A DNA stretch of 23,067 bases from contig JAIROQ010000044.1 in assembly GCA_031257455.1 (NCBI GenBank), positions 1 through 23,067 on the forward strand, written 5' to 3'. The position numbers and the translations under genes are program-made. Source of the DNA: Prevotellaceae bacterium. Its GTDB lineage: Bacteria > Bacteroidota > Bacteroidia > Bacteroidales > UBA932. The notes beneath the pieces were generated by a model. The model made no database searches. It saw only the letters and a list, made by a program, of their open reading frames with translations, and had not been told where the DNA came from. Numbering within the stretch: position 1 is the stretch's first letter; the number at the start of each line of letters is the position of its first letter. Positions 1 to 7,733 of this stretch are shown here, in pieces.

Positions 1-28
1 ATCATTTTTGTATTCTGGGGAGACCGCA

Positions 29-36
29 CAAATATA
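29..36 (-). promoter_or_regulatory. possible leftward -7 promoter box
   Basis: On the minus strand this reads TATATTTG, a perfect match to the Bacteroidetes -7 consensus TAnnTTTG. It would drive a gene lying left of the window. No TTTG box is seen 19 bp upstream, so only half of the promoter is supported. Confidence 0.35.
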
Positions 37-53
37 CTCATTTTTTACCCGAG

Positions 54-77
54 AGGAGAACGACTAGTTCTCCTTTT
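54..77 (+). terminator. probable intrinsic terminator
   Basis: An 8-bp perfect stem (AGGAGAAC / GTTCTCCT) with a 5-base loop GACTA is followed directly by further T residues. This is the shape of a Rho-independent terminator. It would end a plus-strand transcript entering from left of the window, since no gene is visible in positions 1-245. Short T runs on the other side make bidirectional use possible. Confidence 0.5.
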
Positions 78-120
78 GCTGTCTTATCATTTTTTATGCA
101 TTTACTAATTGAATTTACAT

Positions 121-241
121 CAGACCTCACAACCCTTACAACCCTTACAGACCTTATAGACCTTACAGACCTTATACAAATCAACAAATCAACAATTCAA
201 CAACTAAACAACTCAACAGTTCAACAAATAAACAAATAAAC
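121..241. repeat. 9-bp then 8-bp tandem arrays
   Basis: The first part is a degenerate 9-bp array (units such as ACAACCCTT, ACAGACCTT, ATAGACCTT). From about 181 it changes to an 8-bp array (AACAAATC, AACAATTC, AACAACTC, AACAAATA and similar) that runs to the start codon at 246. Units differ by one or two bases, typical of the arrays throughout this window. It fills the whole upstream region of the first gene, so any promoter must lie before it or within it. No GGCGTCAGCC motif is present here. Confidence 0.85.
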
Positions 242-245
242 TAAT

Positions 246-872
246 ATGAAAAAGTACCTCCTCATCGGCATCATTGCCGTGTCGCTCATCGGCATCATCG
301 CCGCACTCACAGCCCGCGTAAGCTACCTGAAAAAAGAGCGCAACATTTATCAAAGCAACACCCATGTATTGCTCGACAGTCTCCACACCTACAAGGTAAA
401 CGACAGCCTGAACGCCGCCTCTGCGCGGCAACTGCAACTCACCATTGACGAATACAGGCAATATAGAGCATCCGACTACGCGCTGATAAAGCAGCTGCAA
501 GCCGACAAGAAGCGGCTGGAACAGGTAACGACCGTACAAACGGAAACATCCTACGAACTGTCTGCGCCGGAAGTAGAGCGGATAGTTGCCCGCAGCGGGC
601 TGGCGCTCGACAGTATTATTGTCATTCGCGACACGGTGAAGTGCTACGCCTACGAGGACGCATGGCTGTCCTTTGACGGCTGTGTCTCCGCCGGCACTTT
701 CACCGGCACGGTGAAGAGCCGCGACAGCCTCCTCTATGTCGAACACATTATTCCCAAACGATTTCTTGGATTTCTCTGGAAGTATGGCGTGCGGGAACGC
801 CGGCAGGAAATTATCAGCAAAAATCCCCACACCGAAATCATCGGCGCGGAATTTGTGACTATTCGGGATTAG
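246..872 (+). CDS. membrane-anchored coiled-coil protein, DUF6549-like
   Basis: The 208-residue product begins with a short basic start and a hydrophobic segment at about residues 4-22, then a Lys/Arg-rich stretch. A long helical, Gln/Leu-rich region follows (about 26-100, with QLQLTIDEYRQY and LIKQLQADKKRLEQV), predicted by eye to be coiled coil. The C-terminal half contains SLLYVEHIIPKRFLGFLWKYGVRERRQEI, and the gene ends just before the toxin-antitoxin pair. The build, one N-terminal membrane anchor followed by a coiled coil, resembles the DUF6549-type proteins I recall from Bacteroides prophage-like and conjugative regions. It is superficially like phage Rz-type spanins, but no holin or endolysin is adjacent. 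Function unknown; the family assignment is tentative. Confidence 0.75.
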   Translation: MKKYLLIGIIAVSLIGIIAALTARVSYLKKERNIYQSNTHVLLDSLHTYKVNDSLNAASARQLQLTIDEYRQYRASDYALIKQLQADKKRLEQVTTVQTETSYELSAPEVERIVARSGLALDSIIVIRDTVKCYAYEDAWLSFDGCVSAGTFTGTVKSRDSLLYVEHIIPKRFLGFLWKYGVRERRQEIISKNPHTEIIGAEFVTIRD

Positions 873-935
873 GCCGGCGTCTTTGAAATTTTGTGGTAGA
901 TGTAATCGAATGGGATTGTATTTAAAAAAATATCG

Positions 936-943
936 TATATTTG
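936..943 (+). promoter_or_regulatory. -7 promoter box for the Panacea pair
   Basis: TATATTTG matches the Bacteroidetes -7 consensus TAnnTTTG exactly and lies 31 bp before the start codon at 975. A TTG at 916-918 with a 17-bp spacer may be the upstream element; it is not at the canonical 19-bp distance. Confidence 0.6.
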
Positions 944-974
944 TGGAAAATTTTAATTCGTTAAAATATTTCTT

Positions 975-1532
975 ATGAATAGCGTCTCCTTTAACGAAGA
1001 AAAGGCCATAGCGGTTATATTATACATATTGAAAAGTATCGGTGGACAAATTGATATGTATAGACTGGCAAAAATCCTTTACTTTGCCGACCAGAAACAT
1101 CTCGTAACATACGGAAGAACTATTTTAGGCGATGAATACGTCCCGATGGAATACGGGCCGGTTCCATCCGCCATATATAACGCCGTAAAAATGATAAACA
1201 ACGACAATACCCGTTATAAACTGTTCTCAAAAAAACTGCAGCTATCCGTCAAAGACGGCTACATTAGGGTTATTTTATCTTCAATGCCGCCGGATATGGA
1301 CGAACTGTCCCTTTCCGATATAGAATGTCTGGATGCTTCAATCGAGGAAAACAAAACGCTTGAATTTGACGACCTGTGTAAAAAATCGCACAAATTGGCG
1401 TGGAATACTGCTGCCGAAAAAGGATTGGCCAGGATTCGAATGGAAGATATAGCCAGGGAAGCGGGTGCTTCCGATGATTTTATTGCCTATATCAAAGACT
1501 ATGTCAACGACTGTAATCTTGTATTGGTATAA
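975..1532 (+). CDS. Panacea (DUF4065, SocA-like) antitoxin-domain protein
   Basis: The 185-residue protein has the Panacea/DUF4065 signature: a helical block RLAKILYFADQKHL at about 30-43, then DEYVPMEYGPVPSAIY at about 53-68. Known members act as antitoxins that neutralise unrelated toxins (the PanAT systems), and SocA is a proteolytic adaptor-type antitoxin in Caulobacter. A C-terminal extension (about 130-185, Asp/Glu-rich helices) follows the core domain and could set toxin specificity. The stop codon is three bases before the next gene's ATG, so the two are almost certainly co-translated. Its own -7 box lies just upstream. Family assignment is firm; its partner is inferred from position. 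Confidence 0.85.
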   Translation: MNSVSFNEEKAIAVILYILKSIGGQIDMYRLAKILYFADQKHLVTYGRTILGDEYVPMEYGPVPSAIYNAVKMINNDNTRYKLFSKKLQLSVKDGYIRVILSSMPPDMDELSLSDIECLDASIEENKTLEFDDLCKKSHKLAWNTAAEKGLARIRMEDIAREAGASDDFIAYIKDYVNDCNLVLV

Positions 1533-1535
1533 ATT

Positions 1536-1985
1536 ATGGGACAGCCCTTGGCAGATTTTTTTTCGGATAATGAAAAAACAGCATTTGCAAATAGAAATAT
1601 AGAACTCGGAACAGTAGTTAAAATATATGACCGTATCGCTAATAAAGAAAAATGGCATTTGATAGTTGGAGTTAGCAACGATGAAATAATGATGGCTTCC
1701 GTGCGCATAAATTCGGAATTAAATCTAAACTGCATACCTGAGGCATTTCGCCGCTATCATTATTTCATTACAAAAAAAGATAATGCATTTTTAGAGCATG
1801 ATTCGTACGTTGATTGTTCAAAATTGATTATCCGCAAAAAGAAAGATTTTGTCAATTGTGTAGCGAAAAATTCCATGGCATTGAAAGGTAAAATGGAGGA
1901 AAACAAATTAAATCATATCAGGGCAACCATAGCCGATTGCCGTGTGATAGAACCCAAATTCAAGAAACAGTTTTGCCTGCAATAA
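1536..1985 (+). CDS. putative toxin paired with Panacea gene
   Basis: The 149-residue product starts 3 bases after the Panacea stop codon. I see no exact family match. Residues 24-60 (GTVVKIYDRIANKEKWHLIV, then a short beta pattern) and HDSYVDCSKLIIRKKKD at about 88-104 look like an all-beta SH3-type core, reminiscent of PemK/MazF-like mRNA interferases, followed by a basic helical tail (KGKMEENKLNHIRATIADCR). That fold suggestion rests on pattern only. In PanAT pairs the partner gene is the toxin, so a toxin role is the natural inference. It could instead be an accessory protein. It converges on the next gene with a 40-bp gap. Confidence 0.7.
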   Translation: MGQPLADFFSDNEKTAFANRNIELGTVVKIYDRIANKEKWHLIVGVSNDEIMMASVRINSELNLNCIPEAFRRYHYFITKKDNAFLEHDSYVDCSKLIIRKKKDFVNCVAKNSMALKGKMEENKLNHIRATIADCRVIEPKFKKQFCLQ

Positions 1986-2025
1986 GTTTCATAATTAAGC
2001 TAATAGGCGCCAACTATTCACACCT

Positions 2026-2526
2026 TTAACTATACAAATTATCCGTATTCCAAAGGCACTCCTTATCCAGTGCAATAGCATCCACTTTTTTTGAATAGTA
2101 CCCTTTGCGTTTATAGCCATCCTTAATCAGGGAATTCATCAGCATAGGGTTGCCTTTCCAGTCGGTTACAATCCAATATTTCCGGCGGGTATATTTTGAT
2201 TGCCCGCTATTTTCATGCAGGATGATAATGGTTTTTTTCAGCCGCGCCAGCCGTTTTTTCCAGACATACTGTTCGAGCATTAGTTTCAGTTCGTTCAGGG
2301 CGGCCTGTACCCATGAAATATCTTTGTAGTCGATACGCGTATCGATGATATGTGCCGGTTCGATTTTATAGCATAAGGAATAACCGGCTATTATACTTTG
2401 CAATTTCCTTTGATTTCCTGCCTCGCAATATTCGCGTTCTTTCAATTTCCAGCCTTTCCCCTTTTGGTATTGCAGGGATATACGGAGATATTCGTAGCCT
2501 GTTTTTTCAATAAATAATCGATACAT
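2026..2526 (-). CDS. hypothetical protein, basic, unrecognised
   Basis: This 166-residue protein is not one I recognise. It lacks a signal peptide and membrane segments and is rich in Lys, Arg, Tyr and Trp. It opens with alternating hydrophobic/polar residues (YRLFIEKTGYEYLRISLQYQ), then a central helical part (AALNELKLMLEQYVWKKRLARLKK at about 90-113), and ends in a Lys/Tyr-rich region (KDGYKRKGYYSKKVDAIALDKECLW). This suggests a soluble, possibly nucleic-acid-binding protein, but nothing catalytic is visible. It is convergent with the Panacea pair. Its upstream region is entirely tandem arrays (2531-2703), so no clear promoter is seen. It reads as real coding sequence because codon use is regular and no competing frame is plausible. 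Confidence 0.65.
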   Translation of the reverse strand: MYRLFIEKTGYEYLRISLQYQKGKGWKLKEREYCEAGNQRKLQSIIAGYSLCYKIEPAHIIDTRIDYKDISWVQAALNELKLMLEQYVWKKRLARLKKTIIILHENSGQSKYTRRKYWIVTDWKGNPMLMNSLIKDGYKRKGYYSKKVDAIALDKECLWNTDNLYS

Positions 2527-2530
2527 GGTA

Positions 2531-2703
2531 ATTGTTTATTTGTTTATTTGTTTATTTGTTGAACTGTTGAATTGTTTAACTGTTTATTTGTTTATTTGGC
2601 GTCAGCCCATTTTCAATTTTCAACTTTCAACTGAACCCGCCTCAGCCAAAATAGTCAATAGTCAATAGTCAATAGCTAAATAGTCAATAGCTAAATTCGT
2701 AAA
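2531..2703. repeat. composite tandem array with GGCGTCAGCC
   Basis: Four blocks follow one another: an 8-bp array (TTTGTTTA and variants such as TTGTTGAA) to about 2597; the 10-mer GGCGTCAGCC at 2598-2607; a 7-bp array (TTTTCAA, CTTTCAA) to about 2632; a degenerate CGCCTCAGCC at about 2637-2646; then a 7-bp array AATAGTC/AATAGCT to about 2700. The change of repeat type at each GGCGTCAGCC-like motif recurs elsewhere in the window. The array separates the hypothetical gene from the HHH-barrel gene, both on the minus strand. Confidence 0.9.
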
Positions 2704-4752
2704 TTAAAACTTGATGCTGATTTGCGCCTTAAAGGTGGTTTGGTGCGGTTGGTTGGTTTCATTTAATCCGCTGCCGGCGGTTGTTGCATTAAAGAAGTAA
2801 GTTTGCGCTAATCGTACCCAGCCGTCAACATTTTTCCACAACTTTATATGTGCATTTACATACCACCGCGCCCCCTTTGCATAGTAAGCCGGTACGGAAA
2901 AACTGTAGAGCATGTCGTTTTCATAAGCATAGAAGCGCGTATTCCAGTGGCCGGCGTCAAAGACGGCAAACCGCAGGGAAAAATCGGCCGGGAATGTTGG
3001 AAATTTGTAGTTGATATTGTGGTAAAGCAATAATCCGCTTGCTTTGCCGTCTGCGCGGTAGAACGCTATTTCGATACGGTCTTGCATGCGCAGTCCGCGC
3101 AACAGTTGATAGGATATTTCGTAGCGGGCATGGAGTAGGTTTACGGTATGTTGCGGCGTAATGGCGTCCGTGCTGCCGCTTACATTTTCATCTTTTACTT
3201 CCTGCTTTATGCGCAGGTACATGTTAACGGTCGAATCCGGCCGGTAGGCGGCCTGCACATAGTATTCATAGCCTCCGGACGGCGCATAGACGCGGTAACG
3301 CATCCACGGGAATGAGAAAACGTCCGCCCAGGCAGAAACCGTAATGGCCGGATGCGGCAGCCACTGCGCCCCCACATAGTAGCCGTTCTCATTGGCGGTT
3401 TTGCCGGTTTCCCCAAATCCCTGCGCATACATCGCCTGATAGTTCCGGCCATAATTCCTGTACAGGAAAGCGAGCCGGAAGGCTGCATCCAAATCAAACA
3501 ATGCGCCTGCCACGCCGGCCATTCCACCGTTGCGGCTTACGGCCAATTCGCCGAAAAGGCTGATTTTTTTCCATACGCCGTAAAAATCAATACCGGCGTT
3601 GGCGTTTTGTGCGCTGTTCAGTTCAAAGTAATTGTAGGGCTTCAAGTCGCGTTGGTAATTCTTCCCATAACGATGCCACAACGCGGTTATACCGATTTTT
3701 AAGTACCGGAAGCGATAGGACAGGTTGCCGCCCGTTACCGTTTCCGGCACGGCCTGTTTTTTCTCCATTGTGCCGGTCGTGTGGTGCAGCCCTGTTTCCT
3801 GAATGGTTGAAAAAGCGTTGCTGTCAGCGGTGGCGTCAATATTTTTATGGGAAACGAACGCCGACAGTTTCCATTGCCTGTATTGCAGCGTTACGGCCGC
3901 CCCGCGCCGGAAAAGGTTTTCATTGGTGGACGTATAACCGGTCAGCCCGCGTTCCTGTTTTTTGACGGATAAAACATCGCCGGCTTTCGACAGCGAATAG
4001 CCGCCCCATGCCACCAATCCCTGCCCGAACTGCATCTGGTAATCGCCGACAATAAGTTTTTTCACTATTCCTGCATCGGACAATTGTATGTGCGCCGAAT
4101 AAAAATCAAATCCGTATTTATTGCGGCCGTTGAAAAAGGGCTCTCCCGCATCGTTTTGGGCGGTAATGCCCCATTGCATTTTATCGCGGTAACGGTATTG
4201 GTAGCGCATATACGTTGCCCATGGCGAGCCGAGATAATGCGCATTGGGCTTTTCCTGTTCTCCGGCCGTAACGGGCGCATAGCCTTTTTGTTCTTCCAGC
4301 GTACGTCCGGTGCGCATAATAAGCCGGTGGCGGCCGTACGTGAAGCGGTCGGCAAAAGAATAATGCCCTCCGGCGGATACGGGAATTACCGTAATAAACG
4401 GGTATAACTGCCCGGCTATTTCTTCATTGAAGCCGTGAATGAGCGGCAATTCATGGACAGTATATAATGCGCCGTATTCTTTCCGGTATTCCAGGAGGCT
4501 TTGTATTTGAAAATCGTTGAGGATTTGCAGTTGCTGCAAATCGGCTTCCGTTGCGGCATTCAAGTCGAGCGGAGACTCCAGCAATGTTTCAAAGGTATCG
4601 TATAATGCCTGCAAATCCACTTCATTTTCGCCGGCCTCGGCAGCTGCAGATTCGAGGAGTTGGTACAGTGCGCCGGGCATGTCGCGGTCGGGATTTTGCG
4701 CTTTTGCCATGCCGGCGGCAAAACAAAAAAATATGAACACGGCATATTTCAT
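2704..4752 (-). CDS. HHH-domain outer-membrane beta-barrel protein
   Basis: The 682-residue product starts with a signal peptide (about 1-18, ending AKAQ). A ComEA-like helix-hairpin-helix region follows at about 62-122 (DLNAATEADLQQLQIL, IQSLLEYRKEYG, VHELPLIHGF). The rest is a long run of alternating aromatic/polar strands ending in a terminal Phe (AQISIKF), the usual C-terminal signal of outer-membrane barrels. Similar proteins of about this size are common in Bacteroidales but their role is unknown to me. The HHH fold in secreted ComEA binds DNA during uptake, so DNA handling at the surface is possible but unproven. Its ATG overlaps the stop codon of the upstream barrel gene by 4 bases (ATGA), implying translational coupling. 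Confidence 0.85.
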   Translation of the reverse strand: MKYAVFIFFCFAAGMAKAQNPDRDMPGALYQLLESAAAEAGENEVDLQALYDTFETLLESPLDLNAATEADLQQLQILNDFQIQSLLEYRKEYGALYTVHELPLIHGFNEEIAGQLYPFITVIPVSAGGHYSFADRFTYGRHRLIMRTGRTLEEQKGYAPVTAGEQEKPNAHYLGSPWATYMRYQYRYRDKMQWGITAQNDAGEPFFNGRNKYGFDFYSAHIQLSDAGIVKKLIVGDYQMQFGQGLVAWGGYSLSKAGDVLSVKKQERGLTGYTSTNENLFRRGAAVTLQYRQWKLSAFVSHKNIDATADSNAFSTIQETGLHHTTGTMEKKQAVPETVTGGNLSYRFRYLKIGITALWHRYGKNYQRDLKPYNYFELNSAQNANAGIDFYGVWKKISLFGELAVSRNGGMAGVAGALFDLDAAFRLAFLYRNYGRNYQAMYAQGFGETGKTANENGYYVGAQWLPHPAITVSAWADVFSFPWMRYRVYAPSGGYEYYVQAAYRPDSTVNMYLRIKQEVKDENVSGSTDAITPQHTVNLLHARYEISYQLLRGLRMQDRIEIAFYRADGKASGLLLYHNINYKFPTFPADFSLRFAVFDAGHWNTRFYAYENDMLYSFSVPAYYAKGARWYVNAHIKLWKNVDGWVRLAQTYFFNATTAGSGLNETNQPHQTTFKAQISIKF

Positions 4753-5570
4753 AAAGACATACTGATGGCCGCCTGCGGAGTGTAACCCAATACCGGATGA
4801 CGACTCAATGCCGCATCGAACCGGAAATTTTTGTGAACGTATCCTACGCCGAAATGCACTTCGAACGGCTGTGTAATAATGCCGGTACGCAAATAAAGGA
4901 TTTTTCCGACCAAAAATTCCGTGCCGGTTTTGACGCGGGCGGCTTCATAAATATTTTTGGATATTTCGACCAGCAACTGCACCGGTATAGCTAACGAATA
5001 CCCGGCGCCCAACGAAAATACCACCGGTAATTTCGTTTTCTCACGGTCATTCCATTTTGAAAAAGTAAGGTTGAACACATAAAAACCCAGGGTAAGGTTT
5101 TTTGCCGGAGTCGCCCATACGCCTGCATTCCCATTGACCGCAAACAGGTTTTTATAATCTTCCGGGAAGCGCATTAAATGCCCGTCCACGCTAATGCCGG
5201 CCGACAGGCGTTTGAATAATTTGCGGCCGACAGCTATCCCGAACCGATTTTCTCCGTAGTCCGTAAATCCCAAATTACTTAATGAAAAACCTGCGCCGTT
5301 GCCCAATAAGGGAAATGCTCCGGCGAATGTACTTACGCCCATCTCCGTCATGGTAAACCGCTGTTCGTGCGATATGCCGATGCCGGCTCCGGTGAGCATT
5401 CCCAGCCCTGCGGGATTATTCACCGCCGCCCATACGTCCGTTTGCAGGGTGATAATGTTTCCCATTCCGGCAGCGCGCGCCCCCACAGGCTCCAGCGACA
5501 GTTGCGCGTGCAGGGGAAGAAAGGAAACGAATGGTAAAACGATTGTATGTATATATTTCAACAGGTTCAT
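4749..5570 (-). CDS. PorV/PorQ-like outer-membrane beta-barrel protein
   Basis: The product of about 273 residues starts MNLLKYIHTI with a signal peptide ending near LPLHAQ. It then carries ARAAGMGN and NNPAGLG, motifs of the PorV/PorQ and FadL-like barrels of Bacteroidetes. Glycine-rich amphipathic strands follow to the C-terminus (AAISMSL). Related proteins include type IX secretion components, but no other such gene is present here, so that role is not claimed. An earlier in-frame ATG at 5591 would add 7 residues but lies inside the -7 promoter box (5589-5596), so 5570 is the likelier start. It is the first gene of the coupled pair with the HHH barrel. Confidence 0.8.
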   Translation of the reverse strand: MNLLKYIHTIVLPFVSFLPLHAQLSLEPVGARAAGMGNIITLQTDVWAAVNNPAGLGMLTGAGIGISHEQRFTMTEMGVSTFAGAFPLLGNGAGFSLSNLGFTDYGENRFGIAVGRKLFKRLSAGISVDGHLMRFPEDYKNLFAVNGNAGVWATPAKNLTLGFYVFNLTFSKWNDREKTKLPVVFSLGAGYSLAIPVQLLVEISKNIYEAARVKTGTEFLVGKILYLRTGIITQPFEVHFGVGYVHKNFRFDAALSRHPVLGYTPQAAISMSL

Positions 5571-5588
5571 AGATAAACTTTGTTGAAG

Positions 5589-5596
5589 CAAATATA
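5589..5596 (-). promoter_or_regulatory. -7 box for barrel operon
   Basis: The minus strand reads TATATTTG, a perfect TAnnTTTG match, 19 bases upstream of the ATG at 5570. A transcript from it would begin about 5-7 bases further on, after the alternative start at 5591. No TTTG is found at the 19-bp distance. Confidence 0.6.
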
Positions 5597-5617
5597 CGCA
5601 TTTTTAGATAATTTTTC

Positions 5618-5625
5618 TATCTTTG
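5618..5625 (+). promoter_or_regulatory. -7 box for DUF4160-DUF2442 pair
   Basis: TATCTTTG matches TAnnTTTG exactly, 25 bases before the ATG at 5651. It lies back to back with the divergent -7 box at 5589-5596. No clear upstream TTTG. Confidence 0.6.
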
Positions 5626-5650
5626 TAGAAAAAATAATTTTCAATAAATC

Positions 5651-5953
5651 ATGCCGAAAATTTTTGAATATTTAGGAATTTTAGTTTCTTTTTATTCCAA
5701 CGAACATGAGCCTATCCATGTGCATGGAATGAGCAACGGATTGGAAAGCAAAGCGGAATTTTATATTGTAAACGGTAAAATTACAGAGATAAAAATTAAA
5801 GATGTAAAAGGACGTCATCCTTTAACCGGCAAAAAACTTAAGGATTTTGAATGTTTTTTGCAAAAATACGCGGATAAAATAGTAGAAAAGTGGATTGATT
5901 ATTTCGTGTACCACAAAGATGTTGAATTTGAAAAAATCACTATACACATTTAA
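5651..5953 (+). CDS. DUF4160 domain protein
   Basis: The 100-residue protein matches the DUF4160 pattern: an N-terminal MPKIFEYLGI, the histidine-rich EHEPIHVHG at about 18-26, and a C-terminal Trp/Phe block (KWIDYFVYHKD). DUF4160 genes are very often followed by a DUF2442 gene, as here, in an arrangement widely suspected to be a toxin-antitoxin-like module; no activity is established to my knowledge. The stop codon overlaps the next start by one base (TAATG), so the pair is translated together from the -7 box at 5618. Confidence 0.85.
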   Translation: MPKIFEYLGILVSFYSNEHEPIHVHGMSNGLESKAEFYIVNGKITEIKIKDVKGRHPLTGKKLKDFECFLQKYADKIVEKWIDYFVYHKDVEFEKITIHI

Positions 5954-6231
5954 TGAAAATTGTAGTAGAATATACAAATACGCCGGCAGAACTGCTGGAA
6001 GTCCAATCGGCAGAATATGCCGGGAATTTTGTTCTGCACGTTTCTTTTAGCGATGGTTTTACCCGGATGGTCGATTTTAAACCATTTTTGGCAAACTCGT
6101 TTCATCCTTCCATTCGTCAATATTTAAATGAAAACAAATTTAAACAGTTTGAAATCGTTGATGGAAACTTGAATTGGAATGATTACGAATTGATTTTCCC
6201 TGTGGAAGATTTATATAGAGGGAAAATATAA
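5953..6231 (+). CDS. DUF2442 domain protein
   Basis: The 92-residue protein has the DUF2442 features: a central LHVSFSDGFTRMVDFKPFL, and the C-terminal FEIVDGNLNWNDYELIFPVEDLY. It starts in the stop codon of the DUF4160 gene. In analogous pairs the DUF2442 member is small and soluble and may act as a partner or antitoxin; this is inference from gene order. No DNA-binding domain is obvious. Confidence 0.85.
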   Translation: MKIVVEYTNTPAELLEVQSAEYAGNFVLHVSFSDGFTRMVDFKPFLANSFHPSIRQYLNENKFKQFEIVDGNLNWNDYELIFPVEDLYRGKI

Positions 6232-6313
6232 CGCCACATTACATTTAAAGAACATTTTATTTTTTCTTGGCTGCGCGATGAAAGCCTGAGGGAGACATGG
6301 CGCAACGATTTCA

Positions 6314-6335
6314 GGAAGCAGGATTTTTTGCTTCC
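6314..6335. terminator. hairpin between convergent genes
   Basis: GGAAGCA and TGCTTCC form a perfect 7-bp stem around an 8-base T-rich loop. It sits between the DUF2442 gene and the convergent FISUMP gene, where a bidirectional terminator is expected. There is no clear T run after the stem, so this is weak. Confidence 0.3.
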
Positions 6336-6360
6336 ATGCTATATATTATTTTGGCAAAAA

Positions 6361-7455
6361 TTACAGTTGGCGGAAACAACGTATATGTGCCGAATGTTCG
6401 TTTTCGCAATCCGGTATATCACAGGTGTACGTCCAACCCCAGTCAAAGCAATCGTATGTTGATTTATTATCTCGAACTATTAATATTCTCACACCACTAT
6501 CACCTAAACTGGTACTTGTTTCACATCTATAATATGGTGCATTGTAACCACAACACCTGTTCCCAACGTATATTTCTTCACCTATATAGGAACCTCCGAA
6601 CGCATCATTTAACAAAGCTATCGAATTTTGCCATCGTGCTACATATTCACTTGTTGTAGGTATTTGCCAACCTGTCGGACAATTCGGAGGATTACTACCT
6701 TGATACATTTTCGTGTTATTACAAGTTGCATAAACTTTATCATCAATAGATAAATTGTCTGCAAACCACCAATTATCGTCTGAGAATTGAGTTATACGAT
6801 AAATTTGATTATCCCGGCTGTCTTTTATCCACGCTTCCCAATTTTTTGCGCCGCTTTGGCGTTGCCGGCAGCGATGCGTAGCATCCATGTACAAGTCGTT
6901 GCCTGTGTAGGAACACCAAAGTCCGGGATAGCCTGTGGCATCTGTTATGGTTGCCGGCGTCATGGTTACGGCAGCAGTAGCAATGGTTGTCCCATTTACC
7001 GTTTGCATAGTTGTTCCATTTGATGCAATCAATGTGAATGGCGGCGTTCCTGCTAATGTGTAAGAACCATTAGTATTCGCAAGGACATTCGGCGGGTAGT
7101 CGCTGCCATAGGCACACCAGTTGAATTGGCCGGTGGCGTTGCTCAACGTAGCAGTAACGGTTGAGGGGCTGGTCATTACATAAAAGCCGCGCGTGTTGTC
7201 GGCAACCGTAGCAATACTGCCGGCAGTAGCGGAGGGATTGCTAATAATGGCTTTGGCAAACGTGCCCGGTGATGTGCCGGTAACCGGGCACAAATCCACC
7301 CAAACCCACACGCGGTTGTTGTAAGGCGTACCCGTCCATGCCACTTTAAAGGTTACTTTTTTTGCGGAATAATCCGTACTGATTGGCGTAACTGTTACTG
7401 TTGCGTTTGCTACCATGCTTGCAAGCATTGCAAGAGTTAAAAATTGTTTTTTCAT
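6361..7455 (-). CDS. secreted FISUMP-like, Cys-rich protein (paralogue 1)
   Basis: The 364-residue protein has a signal peptide (about 1-18, ending VANA), an N-terminal beta-rich part (about 20-180) of low Lys content, then a domain at about 187-364. That domain contains DLYMDATHRC, GAKNWEAWIKDSRDN (202-216), YRITQ, WWFADNL, CPTGWQIPTTSEY and ends IRCFRQL. This order (fixed description, Trp-x-x-x-Asn-Leu, W-x-x-P-T-x-x-E/S-x) is that of the Fibrobacter succinogenes major paralogous domain, which has a C-type-lectin-like fold. It is paralogous to the gene at 18315-19502: the same central block and the same last seven residues, with the middle of the domain diverged. Homology continues a short way past the stop codon. 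Probably a surface or secreted adhesin-type protein; the ligand is unknown. Confidence 0.8.
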   Translation of the reverse strand: MKKQFLTLAMLASMVANATVTVTPISTDYSAKKVTFKVAWTGTPYNNRVWVWVDLCPVTGTSPGTFAKAIISNPSATAGSIATVADNTRGFYVMTSPSTVTATLSNATGQFNWCAYGSDYPPNVLANTNGSYTLAGTPPFTLIASNGTTMQTVNGTTIATAAVTMTPATITDATGYPGLWCSYTGNDLYMDATHRCRQRQSGAKNWEAWIKDSRDNQIYRITQFSDDNWWFADNLSIDDKVYATCNNTKMYQGSNPPNCPTGWQIPTTSEYVARWQNSIALLNDAFGGSYIGEEIYVGNRCCGYNAPYYRCETSTSLGDSGVRILIVRDNKSTYDCFDWGWTYTCDIPDCENEHSAHIRCFRQL

Positions 7456-7498
7456 AACATTTAATTTTTAATTGTTTTTATTTAGCGGCGCACTGATG

Positions 7499-7733
7499 CT
7501 TAATTCCTAATTCTCCTGTCCAGCCTAAGCTGCCTGCGTTTTGGAGTAGATTTCTCCACTCCGTGCACTCATTCTTCGTGCGCTCCGGTCGAAATGACGA
7601 CTTAGTCGTAAGTTGTAAGTCATAAGTCGTAAGTCGCGGCAAGCGCACTAATTCTTAATTCCTAATTTGCTCCGGCGTCAGCCCAATTAGTCACATTAGC
7701 ACATTAGTCACATTAGCACATTAGTAAATTTTT
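7499..7733. repeat. composite intergenic repeats upstream of typA
   Basis: The 309-bp gap between the divergent FISUMP and typA genes is almost all repeats. It holds ATTCCTA-type heptamers (7499-7515 and 7651-7669) and a GGAGT/ACTCC inverted segment (7543-7562) leading into CGGTCGAAATGACGA, a sequence of the dispersed-repeat type I recall from Bacteroidetes intergenic regions. It also has a GTAAGTC/ATAAGTC heptamer array (7604-7636), GGCGTCAGCC at 7674-7683, and an ACATTAGTC/ACATTAGC array (7689-7728). The last array provides TTAG at 7713-7716, exactly 19 bp before the typA -7 box. Confidence 0.8.

Noticed and set aside
213..830. Minus-strand frame of 205 codons
   Set aside because: It is antisense to the coiled-coil gene, with low-complexity, valine/glycine-rich translation and no recognisable domain.
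6297..6659. Plus-strand frame of 120 codons
   Set aside because: It is antisense to the C-terminal half of FISUMP paralogue 1, and its His/Tyr-rich translation has no domain.
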